Positions 1 to 5,126 of a DNA stretch of 5,596 nucleotides are shown here, piece after piece (position 1 is the stretch's first letter; each line of letters starts with the position of its first letter). The notes below the pieces were generated by a model. The model saw only the letters and a program-made list of their open reading frames with translations. It was not told the DNA's origin and did no database searches. Source of the stretch: Candidatus Nitrosopumilus sp. (GTDB lineage Archaea > Thermoproteota > Nitrososphaeria > Nitrososphaerales > Nitrosopumilaceae); the NCBI GenBank assembly GCA_029860565.1, contig JAOUAY010000091.1:1-5596 (forward strand), in the 5' to 3' direction. The position numbers and the translations under genes are program-made.

Positions 1-1
1 C

Positions 2-55
2 TACATGTCTGAATCCATTGATGACGAAATCACTTTTAATGTTAAGTTAGATTAA
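2..55 (+). CDS. 3' end of a plus-strand gene (partial)
   Basis: The reading frame beginning at base 2 is open from the window edge to a TAA at 53-55 and gives YMSESIDDEITFNVKLD. The acidic, polar tail looks like a normal protein C-terminus, and the frame uses GAT/GAC/GAA codons typical of coding sequence. The minus strand here is blocked by a TAG, and the next plus frame stops at 48. The family cannot be told from 17 residues. What follows up to 261 is AT-rich and non-coding. Confidence 0.4.
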   Translation, partial: YMSESIDDEITFNVKLD

Positions 56-86
56 TTTGTATTATTTGACCTTGGAAGGTATTGCA

Positions 87-101
87 ATTGAATATTTCAA
101 T
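87..101. repeat. short inverted repeat in the 56-261 intergenic stretch
   Basis: ATTGAA and TTCAAT form a perfect 6-bp inverted repeat around a TAT spacer. It lies between the stop of the partial plus-strand gene and the end of the minus-strand gene at 262, where two transcripts would converge. The sequence is so AT-rich that such a repeat can arise by chance. I see no reading frame longer than about a dozen codons in 56-261. Confidence 0.25.
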
Positions 102-261
102 AAATTATTATAAGATCATAGAAACAATACTTTTCTCCTAAGGCCAAAATTAACTATATGATAATTATTTTCTAAATAGTAAGTCAAATTTTCAGATACT
201 AAATAGATCAAATTTTAAAGTTATCTTAGTACCATTTTTGGCATTTGTTGGTCCATGATTT

Positions 262-657
262 TTACCCAAACGGATTTAGTCCACTTTTACCTAGATTTCC
301 TAACACATCACCAAACAAGTCTCCTCCTCCCTGTTTACCTGAATTCTGTTGCAGTGCACCCATTACCTCTGTAATTACTTGTTTTGACTTTGCCTTGTCA
401 TTTACGCCACACTGACTGTCAAGTGCATTAATCATGTCGTCTTCTGTCATGTCCTGTTGATTTGTTGTAAATTCCTTTTTCTCAGAATCTGAGAACATTC
501 CTGTTATCTCTGTTGGTAGTGAAGATAGCAATCCTGATGCTTGATTTGGTTGTGATTTTTGTAGGAGAAATTTTGATACAAGTGGTATTGCCATCTGAGC
601 CATTTGAGGACTGATTCCGACTTTTTGGGCTACCATGTTGATCATCATATCTAGCAT
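262..657 (-). CDS. small DUF937-like hypothetical protein
   Basis: This is a 131-residue soluble protein with no signal peptide or membrane helix. Residues 1-34 form a Met/Ala/Leu-rich helical segment containing VGISPQMAQMAIPLV, which resembles the 'GIS-x-x-x-A-x-x-x-x-P' opening of DUF937/YidB-type proteins. Residues 41-102 are mostly helical and polar with a single Cys (C83). The tail (106-131) is rich in Gly, Asn and Leu (GGGDLFGDVLGNLG), as is common in that family. No catalytic motif is visible and the function is unknown. The ATG at 657 is chosen because a TATA-like box lies 22 nt upstream, as expected for a leaderless transcript; Met4 and Met5 (ATGs at 648 and 645) are alternatives. 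The DUF937 assignment is by resemblance only. Confidence 0.8.
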   Translation of the reverse strand: MLDMMINMVAQKVGISPQMAQMAIPLVSKFLLQKSQPNQASGLLSSLPTEITGMFSDSEKKEFTTNQQDMTEDDMINALDSQCGVNDKAKSKQVITEVMGALQQNSGKQGGGDLFGDVLGNLGKSGLNPFG

Positions 658-679
658 GATAATTCTAAGATACAGTTGA

Positions 680-692
680 TTATAACATTTCG
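680..692 (-). promoter_or_regulatory. TATA box and BRE for the DUF937-like gene
   Basis: Read on the minus strand, CGAAATG (BRE-like) is followed by TTATAA (680-685), with 22 nt between the box and the ATG at 657. This places transcription start at or next to the start codon, the archaeal leaderless arrangement. There is no Shine-Dalgarno motif between box and start. Confidence 0.55.
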
Positions 693-803
693 TACTCTAG
701 ATGTAGATCATAATACAATCATCAGATTATAGATATGATTATCTTTTTTAGCATAATTATCAAAACAAGGATGAAAAGGAGTTATTTTACTTTAGATCTC
801 TTG

Positions 804-1769
804 CTAATCAATTATGACAAGTGAGATGGGAAAGTGATCGCTGTATCCATTTAGATTTAATGTTTTGTTACTTGGCCTGCCAAATCTTTTTGGACTTGCA
901 TTCTTGTTTTTGATTTCTTGCAAATTTTCTATACTTGTAGAGTGAGGTTTGATTGACAGTATTGGATTTTGAATTAAAAATCCCCTTGAGACCAAAAATT
1001 GATCTAACATCAAGAATTTTTTTCTGTAATAGTATGTTCCTTGTCTCCTGGAGGCTAAGTTAGTCATTAAATTATACAACCGGGAATTGTTACCGTCATT
1101 AATCACTTTTTTTAGATTACTGGTTCCTAATGCATATTGTCCAATTGATTTATTTTTTGGTGTGTCATTAAAATCACCCATTACTATAATTGGTATTTTT
1201 TTTCCTCTAATCTGTTGGATTCTTTGAACAAAATAATTTAGAGAATCACCAGCCACTATTCTAAAAGGCTCTGTATATGATTCACCTTCCCGTCTTGATG
1301 GCCAATGATTACAAATAACTACAATTTCTTTATTGGATTTTTTTAGGGTCAAATTTACCTGCAAGATATCACGTGTAGAGTTACGTCGTATAATCCAATG
1401 AGAGAATTTTTTTGTCATTTTGAATTTTTTTGAATCATAAATTATACCAATATCAATTCCTCGTCCGTCATCCATATCTTCATGAGTTATTTTATAGGAT
1501 CTTCCCAAAAAGCTCAAACTATCAATTAATTTTTGTAACACCGTTCTATTCTCAATTTCACATACTCCTAGTATATCTGGACCCTTGTTTTCATTTAACA
1601 TTCCGATAACTTTTGATAACTGGGAAATTTTTTTATTTAATACCTTGTCTGTCCATCCTTTGATTTCTCCTTTGATAATAGATTTGATTCTTTTTTCTCG
1701 ATTTAGTGAATTTTCTAGGTCAAATAAATTCTCAAGATTCCACCAGACTATTTGATATTCTTCACTCAT
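804..1769 (-). CDS. endonuclease/exonuclease/phosphatase (EEP) family hydrolase
   Basis: A complete 321-residue member of the metal-dependent DNase I/exonuclease III/sphingomyelinase fold. All signature blocks are present in order: WNLENLF (10-16, with N11), the metal-binding Glu block CEIEN (E71), GRGIDIGIIYD (102-112), NHWPSR (154-159, catalytic-type H155), GDFND (198-202, D199 and N201), LDQ (255-257, D256) and the C-terminal SDHF (310-313, D311/H312). The active site therefore looks intact and the protein probably hydrolyses phosphodiester bonds. Family members act on DNA, RNA, phospholipids or nucleotides, and the substrate cannot be read from sequence. There is no signal peptide or membrane helix, so it is probably cytoplasmic. 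The ATG at 1769 starts just before the first beta strand and is preceded by a TATA-like box. It is likely its own transcription unit. Confidence 0.93.
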   Translation of the reverse strand: MSEEYQIVWWNLENLFDLENSLNREKRIKSIIKGEIKGWTDKVLNKKISQLSKVIGMLNENKGPDILGVCEIENRTVLQKLIDSLSFLGRSYKITHEDMDDGRGIDIGIIYDSKKFKMTKKFSHWIIRRNSTRDILQVNLTLKKSNKEIVVICNHWPSRREGESYTEPFRIVAGDSLNYFVQRIQQIRGKKIPIIVMGDFNDTPKNKSIGQYALGTSNLKKVINDGNNSRLYNLMTNLASRRQGTYYYRKKFLMLDQFLVSRGFLIQNPILSIKPHSTSIENLQEIKNKNASPKRFGRPSNKTLNLNGYSDHFPISLVIID

Positions 1770-1792
1770 TATGGTAATTAGAGTTCGGTTGA

Positions 1793-1800
1793 ATTAAAAA
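1793..1800 (-). promoter_or_regulatory. TATA-like box for the EEP hydrolase gene
   Basis: On the minus strand TTTTTAAT lies 23 nt upstream of the ATG at 1769, the same spacing as the other leaderless promoters here. No Shine-Dalgarno motif lies near the start codon. The surrounding region is AT-rich, so this is a positional argument. Confidence 0.45.
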
Positions 1801-1935
1801 TGTAATGTACAATTTAACTTTTCTAATTATTTATTATCTTCAATATGACATTTCTATTCTGAAAAAATTCCAATAAGCAAAATGAAATTATGATTTACTT
1901 TATTTTAAAATGAATTACTAGATTAGTAACAAAAA

Positions 1936-1962
1936 GATCTCAAATTCAAGTCTTTAGAGATC
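1936..1962. repeat. imperfect hairpin in the 1801-2027 intergenic stretch
   Basis: GATCTCAAA (1936-1944) pairs with TTTAGAGATC (1953-1962): nine pairs with one bulged A and an 8-nt loop. It lies between the end of the tRNA-Val unit and the promoter of the EEP gene, both read on the minus strand. It could mark the tail of the tRNA precursor or be a protein site. The rest of the stretch contains only short frames of fewer than 25 codons and nothing else I can name. Confidence 0.3.
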
Positions 1963-2027
1963 AGTCAATATCATAGGATAAAAGAAAATTCCTGGGTCAA
2001 AGTGGAATTACCCACCAAATTGGGGGG

Positions 2028-2032
2028 AAAAA
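2028..2032 (-). terminator. T-tract terminator after tRNA-Val
   Basis: On the minus strand a run of five T lies 8 nt after the mature 3' end of the tRNA, followed by six C. Archaeal RNA polymerase stops at short U-tracts without needing a hairpin, so this is a reasonable primary stop. A second T-rich run lies about 40 nt further on (1978-1990). Confidence 0.4.
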
Positions 2033-2039
2033 TGGTAAG

Positions 2040-2114
2040 TGGGCCCACGGGGATTTGAACCCCGGATCTTCGCCGTGTAAGGGCGACGTCATAACCGACC
2101 TGGACTATGAGCCC
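2040..2114 (-). tRNA. tRNA-Val (anticodon UAC)
   Basis: The minus strand folds into a full cloverleaf. The acceptor stem GGGCTCA pairs with TGGGCCC (one U-G pair). The D arm follows (GTC/GAC). The anticodon stem TCGCC/GGCGA carries the 7-nt loop CTTACAC, which places U-A-C at positions 34-36 and reads GUA and related valine codons. A 5-nt variable loop and the T arm CGGGG-TTCAAAT-CCCCG complete it. A35 and C36 are the expected valine identity bases, and the discriminator is A. CCA is not encoded and must be added by the CCA-adding enzyme. There is no intron. A 74-codon minus-strand frame running through this gene is an artefact. Confidence 0.97.
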
Positions 2115-2138
2115 AGAAACATACCTTGTTAAAATCCA

Positions 2139-2150
2139 TTTAAACTTTGA
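2139..2150 (-). promoter_or_regulatory. TATA box and BRE for tRNA-Val
   Basis: On the minus strand TCAAAG (BRE-like) precedes TTTAAA (2139-2144), with 24 nt between the box and the mature 5' end of the tRNA. Transcription would begin at or very close to the tRNA itself, leaving little or no 5' leader for RNase P to remove. Confidence 0.6.
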
Positions 2151-2160
2151 GACAAGGGAG

Positions 2161-2167
2161 AATATAG
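2161..2167 (+). promoter_or_regulatory. TATA-like box for the glycosyltransferase gene
   Basis: AATATAG lies 26 nt upstream of the ATG at 2194, after a purine-rich GGGAG. This would give a leader of only a few bases. No Shine-Dalgarno is present between 2168 and 2193. The box is back to back with the divergent tRNA-Val promoter, with only 16 nt between the two TATA-like elements. Confidence 0.45.
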
Positions 2168-2193
2168 AAATTTGATAAAAACCAAAGAAAATC

Positions 2194-3210
2194 ATGAATG
2201 TTTTTGACTTCTTTTCCAGTCCAATTGGATTAGGTCACATTACTCGAGACATTGCAATTACAAATAATTTTGAAAATATTTCAACAAATTTTGTAACAGG
2301 AAGTGGAGCTGCAAAGATTCTTAAAAAAATAAATCTGAAAGTGCAGGACGTATATAATCCGCCTTCATTTATTATTGAAAACGGCACATTAAAGAATCCT
2401 GCAAAATGGTTGTGGAATTATTATCAATACTATAGAGATTGTAAAAATATTTCACAAAAAATTCTTCAAAAAGATAATCCAAATTTGGTGATTAGTGATG
2501 AGGATTTTGCATCACTGACAGTTGCACAGAATATGAAAATTCCAACTATATTGATTACAGATATTTTAGAAACTCATTTCACTAAAGGATTGACATCGTT
2601 TATAGAAAAAAAGATGAACAAATCAATGCAAGAAATTATTAAAAAATGTGACATAGTAATTCTTCCTGAAAATGGAGATGATCAGGACAACATTAGAAAA
2701 GTGGGTCCAATAGTTAGACAAACAAACCTCACAAGAGAAGAATTAAGAAAAAAGTTTTCATTTCAAAAAAATACAATAGTTATTAGCATAGGTGGAACAG
2801 ATGCAGGATTATTCCTAATTGAAAAAGCATTAGAAGTTATTACAAAAATCAATCAAGATATGGAAATAGTTCTAGTCTCAGGACCAGCAGTAGATAGGAA
2901 GTTTGAAAATGTGAGAAATTTAGGCTTTGTGGATAATCTGCATGAATTGATTTTTGCCGCAGATTTGATAATTTCTTTGGCTGGAAAATCAACTATAGAT
3001 GAGGCCAGAGCATATGGAACTCCTGCGATATTCATACCAATCAAAGGTCATTTTGAACAAGAGGATAATGCAAGGGAGCAAGGATTTGTTTTTGAGGATA
3101 TCAACAGACTAGATGAATTAATTTTAAAAAAAATTGAAGAAAAAAGAAACCCAGTAAATACAGATGGTGCTAAAATTGCATCAGATATTATTAAAAAATT
3201 GATGGACTGA
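2194..3210 (+). CDS. MurG-like (GT28-type) glycosyltransferase
   Basis: A 338-residue GT-B-fold protein. The N-terminal half opens with a beta strand and the loop GLGHITRDI (12-20), equivalent to the G-x-G-H acceptor-side loop of MurG-type enzymes. The C-terminal half has SIGGTDAG (198-205), GFVDNLHELIFAADLIIS (244-261) and the sugar-nucleotide binding block from L262 to A293, with GKSTIDEARAYGTPAIFIP (264-282). The latter matches the 'GA-x-T-x-x-E-x-x-x-x-G-x-P' signature, where the Glu (E270 here) contacts the nucleotide ribose. A donor such as UDP-GlcNAc is therefore likely; the acceptor is unknown. Archaea lack murein, so the role is probably in surface glycan, glycolipid or protein glycosylation. 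There are no membrane helices. The gene ends 45 nt before the aspartate kinase and appears to have its own promoter. Confidence 0.88.
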   Translation: MNVFDFFSSPIGLGHITRDIAITNNFENISTNFVTGSGAAKILKKINLKVQDVYNPPSFIIENGTLKNPAKWLWNYYQYYRDCKNISQKILQKDNPNLVISDEDFASLTVAQNMKIPTILITDILETHFTKGLTSFIEKKMNKSMQEIIKKCDIVILPENGDDQDNIRKVGPIVRQTNLTREELRKKFSFQKNTIVISIGGTDAGLFLIEKALEVITKINQDMEIVLVSGPAVDRKFENVRNLGFVDNLHELIFAADLIISLAGKSTIDEARAYGTPAIFIPIKGHFEQEDNAREQGFVFEDINRLDELILKKIEEKRNPVNTDGAKIASDIIKKLMD

Positions 3211-3228
3211 TAATCAAATGATTAATAG
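3211..3228 (+). promoter_or_regulatory. inverted repeat overlapping a TATA-like box upstream of aspartate kinase
   Basis: Directly after the glycosyltransferase stop, TAATCA and TGATTA form 6-bp inverted arms around AA (3211-3224). The right arm runs into TTAATAG (3222-3228), a TATA-like element 27 nt before the ATG at 3256. A protein bound to the repeat would block the promoter, so this could be an operator. The short arms in AT-rich DNA make chance a real possibility. No Shine-Dalgarno precedes the aspartate kinase start. Confidence 0.35.
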
Positions 3229-3255
3229 AAGGCCATTTGGTTTTGATAAGATACT

Positions 3256-4671
3256 ATGACCAAGTTGATAGTTGCCAAATTTGGTGGTAGTGCAATAGGT
3301 CCAAATGGTGAGACTATTCCAAAAATTGTTCAACGCATTACTAATTTGAAAAAAGATTCCAAAATTATTGCAGTTTTTTCAGCACCATTGACAATCTATA
3401 ATGGAAAAAAGCGTTCACTTACTGATGTAATTTTAGAACAGGGCAGAAATGCAGAAAATGGAATTTCCCCGTCTCTAGATGTTGTAAAATCAACTTATCA
3501 AAAAATTTTGGAAATGGTGAATTCTGAAAATAAGGAAAACTGTAAAAATACTATCGATTTTCATTTAAAAAAGGCACAAAAAGCACTAGATGAGGCATTA
3601 GAAAATAAAGAATTTGGTAATGAAATACGATCACAAGCCTTAGCATTTTCAGGAGAGATTTTGATGTCACATGTAATGAACCACATTCTAAGAAGTAATG
3701 GTATCAAAGCTGAAGCAATAGAGTTTGAAGATTGGCCAATCATAACTGATGAAAATATCGAATTTACAAATTTCCTCGCTTCAGAATCTATAGAAAAAAT
3801 AGACAAAACAGCAGAATTGGTAGAGAAAAATGAAGTAGTTGCCATTGGAGGATTTATTGGAAAAACAATAGATAATGTAACTACTACATATGAGCGCGGA
3901 GGTTCGGATAGGACCGCAGCAGATCTAGGAATACTGTTTCATAAGAAATATGAAACTAGTGTAGACTTTGAAAAAGACAGTGCAGTAGTTTCTGCAGATC
4001 CAAAAATTGTAGAGTCAGGATTAAGAGAAATAATTCAATTGTCATACAATGAAGCAAGACTTGCAGGAATGTTTGGAATGAAAATTTTGGATCCCATTGC
4101 AATAAAAGAAATTGTGGAGAATGGAGTAGATATGCCAATTACTATTACAAATATGAAAGATCCAGAAAAAATTACTACAATAAAAAGAGAGTTGGATAAA
4201 CAGGAAGGACATCCAATAAAAATAGTTACAGGAAAAGAGAATTGCGCTATTTTTAGAATTGAAACAAGTGCCATTCAAAAATTATTAACATCGTTAGAAA
4301 AGGACAAACATTATAGTGAATTTATAATTTTATCACCATTTACAAAAGATGGGATTGAATTTTCTAGAATATTGTTCTTGGATGGAGAATATGTTAAAAG
4401 AAATGAAAAATATTTGTTAGGATTTGATTCACTTGCCACAATTACATACAACAGAGGAGTTATCACATTAATTGGAGATGAGATGTGGAGGGTTCAACAA
4501 GTGGCTTCAAGAACTAGTGCAAAAATCGGTGAATCAGGATTAAATATTTTGAATATGGATGCACAAGAAGAGACATCGCGAATAATTATCGTTATAGAAG
4601 ATACACAAGACAACATAAGAAAGGCCATCAAAGCAGTACATCAAGAAATTTCAAAAATAAATTTTATTTAA
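3256..4671 (+). CDS. aspartate kinase
   Basis: A complete 471-residue aspartokinase, the usual length for a monofunctional archaeal/bacterial enzyme. It phosphorylates aspartate with ATP, the committed step toward threonine, methionine and lysine. The amino acid kinase domain (1 to about 310) has KFGGS (8-12), SGE (132-134), GGF (198-200) and RGGSDRTAADL (214-224). The adenine/phosphate loop ends in SADPKIV (246-252). Two ACT regulatory domains follow (about 320-400 and 408-470, the second with VITLIGDEMWRVQQVASRT and GESGLNILNMD), so feedback inhibition by an end-product amino acid is likely. Two conserved kinase-domain blocks are unusual: the usual T-D-V-D-G loop reads EKDSA, and the usual V-L-H-P reads ILDP (277-280). 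The stop codon overlaps a downstream ATG in TAATG. lysC would be the usual symbol, but the clade is divergent, so no symbol is given. Confidence 0.94.
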   Translation: MTKLIVAKFGGSAIGPNGETIPKIVQRITNLKKDSKIIAVFSAPLTIYNGKKRSLTDVILEQGRNAENGISPSLDVVKSTYQKILEMVNSENKENCKNTIDFHLKKAQKALDEALENKEFGNEIRSQALAFSGEILMSHVMNHILRSNGIKAEAIEFEDWPIITDENIEFTNFLASESIEKIDKTAELVEKNEVVAIGGFIGKTIDNVTTTYERGGSDRTAADLGILFHKKYETSVDFEKDSAVVSADPKIVESGLREIIQLSYNEARLAGMFGMKILDPIAIKEIVENGVDMPITITNMKDPEKITTIKRELDKQEGHPIKIVTGKENCAIFRIETSAIQKLLTSLEKDKHYSEFIILSPFTKDGIEFSRILFLDGEYVKRNEKYLLGFDSLATITYNRGVITLIGDEMWRVQQVASRTSAKIGESGLNILNMDAQEETSRIIIVIEDTQDNIRKAIKAVHQEISKINFI

Positions 4672-4799
4672 TGAAAGAGTGGCGTTACGGGCTTTCACCT
4701 GTAAACGCCATCATGGGTTTATTCTTGGACCATTATCTAGATTTAGTCCGGCGTTACCCAAAACACGCGATAGTATACCTTACAATTTCTAGTATTTAG
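4671..4799 (+). CDS. small 42-residue ORF coupled to aspartate kinase
   Basis: This reading frame shares one base with the aspartate kinase stop (TAATG, 4669-4673), a typical junction for coupled translation, and runs 42 codons to TAG at 4797-4799. It begins MKEWRYGLSPVNAIMGLFLD and continues with a charged amphipathic segment (HYLDLVRRYPKHA) and a short hydrophobic end (IVYLTISSI). No known family is recognised. The frame is GC-richer than its surroundings: 46 of its first 100 bases are G or C, against 12 in the last 50 bases of aspartate kinase. The gap to the convergent gene shrinks to 21 nt if the ORF is real, a tidy fit. Against it, the same stretch folds strongly and could instead be a structured RNA. 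Confidence 0.5.
   Translation: MKEWRYGLSPVNAIMGLFLDHYLDLVRRYPKHAIVYLTISSI
4680..4710 (+). other. strong hairpin at the start of the small ORF
   Basis: TGGCGTTACGGG (4680-4691) pairs with CCTGTAAACGCCA (4698-4710): twelve pairs including one G-U, one bulged A (4703), and the 6-nt loop CTTTCA. It is easily the most stable fold I see in the window outside the tRNA. The loop is a perfect complement of TGAAAG (4672-4677) just upstream, so an alternative 6-bp pairing is possible. It may control translation of the small ORF, end or protect the aspartate kinase mRNA, or belong to a separate RNA on either strand. Confidence 0.55.
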
Positions 4800-4802
4800 A
4801 GC

Positions 4803-4818
4803 TGATCTATATAGATCA
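4803..4818. repeat. perfect 16-bp palindrome between convergent stop codons
   Basis: TGATCTATATAGATCA reads the same on both strands. It starts 3 nt after the TAG of the small ORF and ends 2 nt before the stop of the convergent membrane protein gene, so it makes up nearly the whole spacer. It could be a dimer-binding site for a regulator or nucleoid protein, or a two-way transcript end. Its core TCTATATAGA is also TATA-like; on the minus strand it could start an RNA antisense to the small ORF. Confidence 0.6.
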
Positions 4819-4820
4819 CC

Positions 4821-5027
4821 TTAGATACGCTCAGCTATTATCCATAGAATGATTCCAATTCCAAGTATAGCATACCACTTGAAGTTCTTCTTGTTCATGA
4901 AAATATTGGCTGAGCCTAATTCCTCGTCTCGGTATACTCTCAAACGAATTTTCCTCATTTCAAATGCCTGACCAATTAAGCCTATTGTAAGAAATGCGAT
5001 TCCCGCAAATCCCAAAATCCATTCCAT
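4821..5027 (-). CDS. small two-helix membrane protein
   Basis: A 68-residue protein with two predicted membrane helices, about residues 3-22 (WILGFAGIAFLTIGLIGQAF) and 50-66 (KWYAILGIGIILWIIAE). They are joined by a charged loop (RKIRLRVYRDEE, then MNKKNFK). By the positive-inside rule the loop should face the cytoplasm, with both ends outside. No cysteine, histidine or enzyme motif is seen, so a structural or accessory role is more likely than catalysis. The family is not recognised. The ATG at 5027 leads straight into the first helix, and a TATA-like element lies 22 nt upstream. The gene is convergent with aspartate kinase and its small companion, and divergent from ilvE. Confidence 0.75.
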   Translation of the reverse strand: MEWILGFAGIAFLTIGLIGQAFEMRKIRLRVYRDEELGSANIFMNKKNFKWYAILGIGIILWIIAERI

Positions 5028-5049
5028 ACTGAAATTGGATATTCATCTG

Positions 5050-5056
5050 ATATGTA
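5050..5056 (-). promoter_or_regulatory. TATA-like box for the small membrane protein gene
   Basis: On the minus strand TACATAT lies 22 nt before the ATG at 5027, matching the spacing of the other leaderless promoters here. The match to a TATA box is weak. A second AT-rich candidate lies slightly further up, at about 5061-5070. Confidence 0.35.
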
Positions 5057-5081
5057 GTTTCAGGTATATGAAAATGAATAT

Positions 5082-5104
5082 TTTATAAAATAATTCTTTA
5101 AATT
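5082..5104 (+). promoter_or_regulatory. two candidate TATA boxes for ilvE
   Basis: TTTATAAA (5082-5089, inside the 12-nt palindrome ATTTTATAAAAT at 5080-5091) is the stronger box. TTTAAA (5097-5102) is the second. The second lies 24 nt before the ATG at 5127, exactly the spacing of the tRNA-Val TTTAAA box to its tRNA. The first lies only 19 nt before the upstream ATG at 5109, so it would start transcription at or just after that codon. This favours 5127 as the start of ilvE. Confidence 0.5.
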
Positions 5105-5126
5105 AGCAATGTTTTTTTCGTCTCCT

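Noticed and set aside
719..730. C-box-like CTGATGATTGT on the minus strand (possible C/D sRNA)
   Set aside because: No D box (CTGA) follows at the needed spacing.
735..824. 29-codon plus-strand ORF with an AGGAG-like motif
   Set aside because: It overlaps the end of the EEP gene antisense, its product is low complexity, and no promoter at the right spacing is evident.
1805..1876. 23-codon hydrophobic plus-strand ORF in the intergenic stretch
   Set aside because: Very short, AT-rich and without a ribosome-binding or promoter signal; expected by chance.
1971..2195. 74-codon minus-strand ORF across the tRNA-Val gene
   Set aside because: Its GVQIPVGP-type segment is a translation of the tRNA T arm and acceptor, a well-known artefact; the tRNA explains the sequence fully.
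3561..4278. Several minus-strand ORFs inside aspartate kinase
   Set aside because: Shadows of a well-supported gene; low-complexity Ser/Phe/Ile-rich products with no motifs. The 2853-3044 minus-strand ORF inside the glycosyltransferase is rejected for the same reason.
4672..4710. Full H-type pseudoknot between TGAAAG and the hairpin loop
   Set aside because: The connecting segments are too short (2 nt and 0 nt) for all six loop pairs to form with the 12-pair stem intact.
4714..4765. H/ACA-like second hairpin (TGGGT/ACCCA outer stem, internal loop, GGAC/GTCC inner stem, ACA at 4763-4765)
   Set aside because: The inner stem is only 4-5 pairs and no K-turn or K-loop is visible, so it does not meet the archaeal H/ACA guide pattern.
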